Of a stretch of 64,000 nt of DNA, positions 61,621 through 64,000 are shown one piece after another. The position numbers were made by a program, and so were the translations under genes. The notes beneath the pieces were generated by a model. It worked only from the letters and a program-made list of their open reading frames with translations. It was not told the origin of the DNA and made no database searches. The stretch spans positions 3,472,001-3,536,000 of the forward strand of contig NZ_UWOE01000001.1 in the NCBI RefSeq assembly GCF_900604355.1, written 5' to 3'. Source of the stretch: Luxibacter massiliensis (lineage in GTDB: Bacteria > Bacillota > Clostridia > Lachnospirales > Lachnospiraceae). The number at the start of each line of letters is the position of its first letter. Within the stretch, counting starts at the first letter, position 1.

Positions 61621-62476
61621 AACTATTACTCACCTCTGCGAATTCTTCTAGTGTCAGGGCCTCCCCCCTCACGCCGCTGCCTTTGCCGAGTCTATTTATT
61701 GCCGCCTCTATCTGTTCTTTTGTATAATTTAGGTCTGGCGAATTTTTTAATCCATTTGCCAATGTTTTTCTTCTCTGATTAAAGGACGCACGGATAATCT
61801 GGAACATTTGTCTCTCATCGTCAACCTGTACTGGTGGTCTTTCAAACTTATCCAGATGGATGACTGCGGACCCTACTTTAGGCCTTGGCATAAAGCAGTT
61901 GAGAGGGACGTTGGCAACAATAACAGGCTTGGAATAGTACTGTACTGCCAGGGAGAGGGCACCGTAGTCTTTGGTTCCCGGCCTGGCCTGCATACGCTCA
62001 GCCACCTCCTTTTGTACCATGACTGTTATGCTTTTGACAGGCACATGGTTTTCAAACAATCCCATAATAATAGGTGTTGTGATATAATACGGCAGATTAG
62101 CAACTACCTTTATCGGCTGCCCGCTATTTTCTTTTTCCGCCAGGGCCGCTATATCTACTTTCATAATATCCTGATTAAGTATGTTTACATTGTCAAACCC
62201 GTCAAGAGTCTCCTGCAGAATCGGGATCAAAGCTTTGTCAATTTCTACTGCTGTCACTTTCCGTGCCGCCTTTGAAAGATACTGTGTCATGGTACCTATC
62301 CCAGGCCCAATCTCCAGAACCATATCATCCCGTGAAATCTCTGCTGCCCGTATTATTTTATCTAATACATGTGTATCTATAAGAAAATTCTGCCCAAATC
62401 TTTTCTGAAATACAAAATTATATTTTTGAAGAACTGCTATTGTATTCTGTGGATTACCTAATATAGGTTCCTTCAT
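61601..62476 (-). CDS. rsmA: 16S rRNA A1518/A1519 dimethyltransferase
   Basis: Dimethylates two adjacent adenines near the 3' end of 16S rRNA (KsgA), 291 residues. Motif I EIGPGIGTMTQYL (about residues 56-68), the N6-adenine motif NLPYYITTPI, and the C-terminal region FNQRRKTLANGLKN are intact. AGGAGG precedes the ATG at 62476. The last residues (GRNKM) and the stop codon are encoded by the R3 repeat, so the native end has been replaced by a short tail. It follows tatD on the same strand, a common order in Firmicutes. Confidence 0.96.
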   Translation of the reverse strand: MKEPILGNPQNTIAVLQKYNFVFQKRFGQNFLIDTHVLDKIIRAAEISRDDMVLEIGPGIGTMTQYLSKAARKVTAVEIDKALIPILQETLDGFDNVNILNQDIMKVDIAALAEKENSGQPIKVVANLPYYITTPIIMGLFENHVPVKSITVMVQKEVAERMQARPGTKDYGALSLAVQYYSKPVIVANVPLNCFMPRPKVGSAVIHLDKFERPPVQVDDERQMFQIIRASFNQRRKTLANGLKNSPDLNYTKEQIEAAINRLGKGSGVRGEALTLEEFAEVSNSLGRNKM

Positions 62477-62617
62477 AAATTCCTCCTAACTGCATTGAAA
62501 TCATTCCTGCCCCAAGAGCCTATCCCTGCCTCACTGCCCTATCCGCAGGATAGAACTTTCAGAATGGGTAGTCCCTGTGGGGGTATCGTTTTAAACTGTA
62601 CTGCGTTTATACATATA

Positions 62618-62684
62618 GTATACCTTATTGGACAAAGTCCGCCCGTCCGAAGGACATGTGTTAAGGGGTGCCCTGTGGGTATAC
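62618..62684. repeat. Dispersed repeat family R1, reverse orientation
   Basis: TATACCTTATTGGACAAAGT, then GTCCGTCCGAAGGACATG-like hairpins and TTAAGGGGTGCCCTGTGGG. It lies in the 267-bp gap between rsmA and tatD, which also holds a duplicated GTATACCCACAGGG joint and CG-rich remnants to about 62730. Confidence 0.8.
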
Positions 62685-62743
62685 CCACAGGGCTGCCAAA
62701 AGCATCCGCACCGTCCGCCTGACATATCTATTGGCAGCATGCC

Positions 62744-63505
62744 CTAGAGTTGGTACAATTCCCTGGCATTCTCCTCTGTCTGCCTAATAACTTCCTCATA
62801 AACCATCTCTTTGAGCTGGGCAATCTCCTCCGCCACATAAACCAAATTCAGAGAAGAATTCCTTTTTCCCCTGTTAGGGACAGGCGCCAAATATGGGCAG
62901 TCAGTTTCAAGTACAAGGGATTCTAATGGTACCTGCCTCACTACATCTTTAAGCTTCTTTGCATTTTTGAAGGTCACTACCCCGCCAATGCCAAGATAAA
63001 ACCCTATTTTAACATATTCCTGGGCCAGCTCTTTTGAATAGGAGAAGCAGTGAATTACCCCTTTCATCCCTCTGGCATATTCCTGCATAATCTCCAATGT
63101 ATCTGCTGCCGCCTCCCGGCTGTGGATTATAACAGGAAGTCCATGTTTCCTGGCCATCTGTAATTGTAGGATAAACCATTTTTTCTGTAATTCGCGGCTT
63201 TCATTGTCCCAATAATAATCCAATCCAATCTCTCCCACGGCCACAATTTTATCTTCTTGTATAATATTTTCCAAACGCTGAAACTTCTCCTCGTCTAGTT
63301 CTCCAACTGCATCAGGATGTACGCCTGCCGCCCCATATATAAAGGTATACTTCTCTGTAAGCCTTCTTATTTTATCCCACGAACTTACGTCAGAGCTGAC
63401 ATTTACAACCGTACCCACCCCGCTTCCAGCCATAGCTCCTAATATTTCTTCTCTGTCCACATCAAACTGCTCATCATCGTAATGCGCATGTGTATCAAAA
63501 ATCAT
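62744..63505 (-). CDS. TatD-family metal-dependent DNase
   Basis: TIM-barrel hydrolase, 253 residues. All metal ligands are visible: DTHAHYDD (HxH), the glutamate in VGEIGLDYYW, VIIHSREA, IHCFSYS and LETDCPYLAP. TatD proteins are 3'-5' exonucleases or deoxyribonucleases linked to DNA repair and turnover. AGGAGG precedes the ATG at 63505. It is upstream of rsmA on the same strand. Confidence 0.95.
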   Translation of the reverse strand: MIFDTHAHYDDEQFDVDREEILGAMAGSGVGTVVNVSSDVSSWDKIRRLTEKYTFIYGAAGVHPDAVGELDEEKFQRLENIIQEDKIVAVGEIGLDYYWDNESRELQKKWFILQLQMARKHGLPVIIHSREAAADTLEIMQEYARGMKGVIHCFSYSKELAQEYVKIGFYLGIGGVVTFKNAKKLKDVVRQVPLESLVLETDCPYLAPVPNRGKRNSSLNLVYVAEEIAQLKEMVYEEVIRQTEENARELYQL

Positions 63506-63692
63506 AACTGCCTCCTGTTTTTTAGAACCTCTGTATTTATTTCGTTAAAACCTGTGCCCCCAGAGGCGTACACTTAACATACGCCCCCGCAGAAAGGCGG
63601 GCACTGCCGTGCCTATCTAAGCATACCCTGAAGGCTGCCCATAATGCTGGTCTGCACAGACAGGCGGACATGAACATACCAATAAGGTATAT

Positions 63693-63721
63693 TAAAATCA
63701 GGCCCTGTGATCAGGACCTGA
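63693..63721 (-). terminator. Terminator after the beta-propeller gene
   Basis: Minus strand: TCAGG.CCTG / CAGG.CCTGA stem with a 4-nt loop followed by TTTT. The stretch 63540-63690 before tatD is GC-rich and holds only degenerate pieces of repeat family R1. Confidence 0.7.
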
Positions 63722-63738
63722 CTCTTACTTTTGTTGTA

Positions 63739-64000
63739 TTATAACACAATATCATCTAACTTTTCAAATGTTACCATGCTATAGGACTCCACCGTATTCC
63801 CGGCTGCTAAATAAAAGGTATCGCCGCTGTACACGCCCCTGCCGCTTCCATAGCCGCTCAATTCTCTGTCAAAGATACATTGGAACCCTGCATTCTCATC
63901 ATAGGAGAATACATAATAGTGCTGAATATCCCCATTTGCCGAAAATCCTATAAGGTTCCTTTCTGTATCAATCAAAGCTGCCTTATAATTATAGGCAATA
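63739..64000 (-). CDS. Beta-propeller domain protein, C-terminal part
   Basis: Only the last 86 or so codons are in the window; the frame stays open to the right edge. The end reads HYYVFSYDENAGFQCIF, then GRGVYSGDTFYLAAG and YSMVTFEKLDDIVL, matching the last blades of the secreted beta-propeller domain family of clostridia. Such proteins are usually about 600-700 residues with an N-terminal membrane anchor; that part is outside the window. Function unknown. Confidence 0.75.
   Translation of the reverse strand, partial: IAYNYKAALIDTERNLIGFSANGDIQHYYVFSYDENAGFQCIFDRELSGYGSGRGVYSGDTFYLAAGNTVESYSMVTFEKLDDIVL

Overview
The window comes from a low-to-moderate-GC Gram-positive anaerobe, most likely a clostridium of the Lachnospiraceae type. 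This rests on strong AGGAGG-type ribosome binding sites, frequent TTG/GTG starts, YhaO/YhaN-like repair proteins, several CUT1 sugar ABC importers with YesM/YesN-type regulators, BlaI, QueT and a Tn916-style integrase/excisionase pair. I cannot fix genus or species from sequence alone. One tRNA gene (Lys, TTT) is present. I saw no rRNA gene, no CRISPR array and no intact insertion sequence.

Layout. 0-6.5 kb is housekeeping on the minus strand: CCA-adding enzyme (cut by the window edge), a YhaN/YhaO-like pair, asparaginyl-tRNA synthetase and a Gfo/Idh/MocA oxidoreductase. 6.9 kb holds tRNA-Lys. 7.2-14.4 kb is a plus-strand sugar cluster: binding protein, two permeases, ADP-dependent sugar kinase, class II aldolase, RpiR regulator and a D-lyxose/D-mannose-type isomerase. 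It converges on a shared bidirectional terminator with a second, minus-strand cluster (14.4-26.9 kb): two permeases, YesM kinase, AraC-type response regulator, amidohydrolase, binding protein, a 1072-residue glycoside hydrolase, a DHDPS-family aldolase and a 2-hydroxyacid dehydrogenase. The second set looks like glycoside uptake, hydrolysis and non-phosphorylative sugar-acid breakdown. 27-33 kb holds two lipoprotein/ABC modules, including an FtsX-type exporter with its two-component system. 33.1-35 kb is a BlaI/BlaR1 locus in which blaI, its promoter and operator look sound but blaR1 is a pseudogene. 35.3-36.1 kb is a lipoprotein whose promoter has a ten-base G tract between its -35 and -10 boxes, the layout of a phase-variable promoter.

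From about 36.26 to 48.89 kb lies an AT-richer island bounded by a 21-bp direct repeat (20/21 identical). It carries an integrase with an in-frame internal deletion, an excisionase, a DUF4143 ATPase, two unknown genes in tandem, a HEPN/MNT toxin-antitoxin pair, two decayed small genes, and a compact six-gene operon. That operon encodes a radical SAM activase-like protein, a DUF2997 protein, a helix-hairpin-helix membrane protein, a Ycf46-like AAA+ ATPase, a small membrane protein and a zinc-ribbon/YARHG membrane protein, with a divergent HTH regulator. It is my main candidate for an undescribed system.

Right of the island, queT has a strong promoter and a roughly 155-nt structured leader with a loop-loop complementarity that competes with the Shine-Dalgarno sequence. 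Next come an 811-residue membrane-anchored protein, a methyltransferase, a large sensor kinase with an OmpR regulator, and a GH25 lysozyme with two LysM repeats. At 58.25-58.97 kb lie two copies of a structured element exactly 530 bp apart, with compensatory base changes, conserved GNRA loops and a terminator-like hairpin after each; they look like tandem small RNAs. The window closes with an alpha/beta hydrolase, citrate synthase, rsmA, tatD and the end of a beta-propeller protein. Three families of short hairpin repeats are scattered through the window, and two copies supply the stop codon of the gene next to them.
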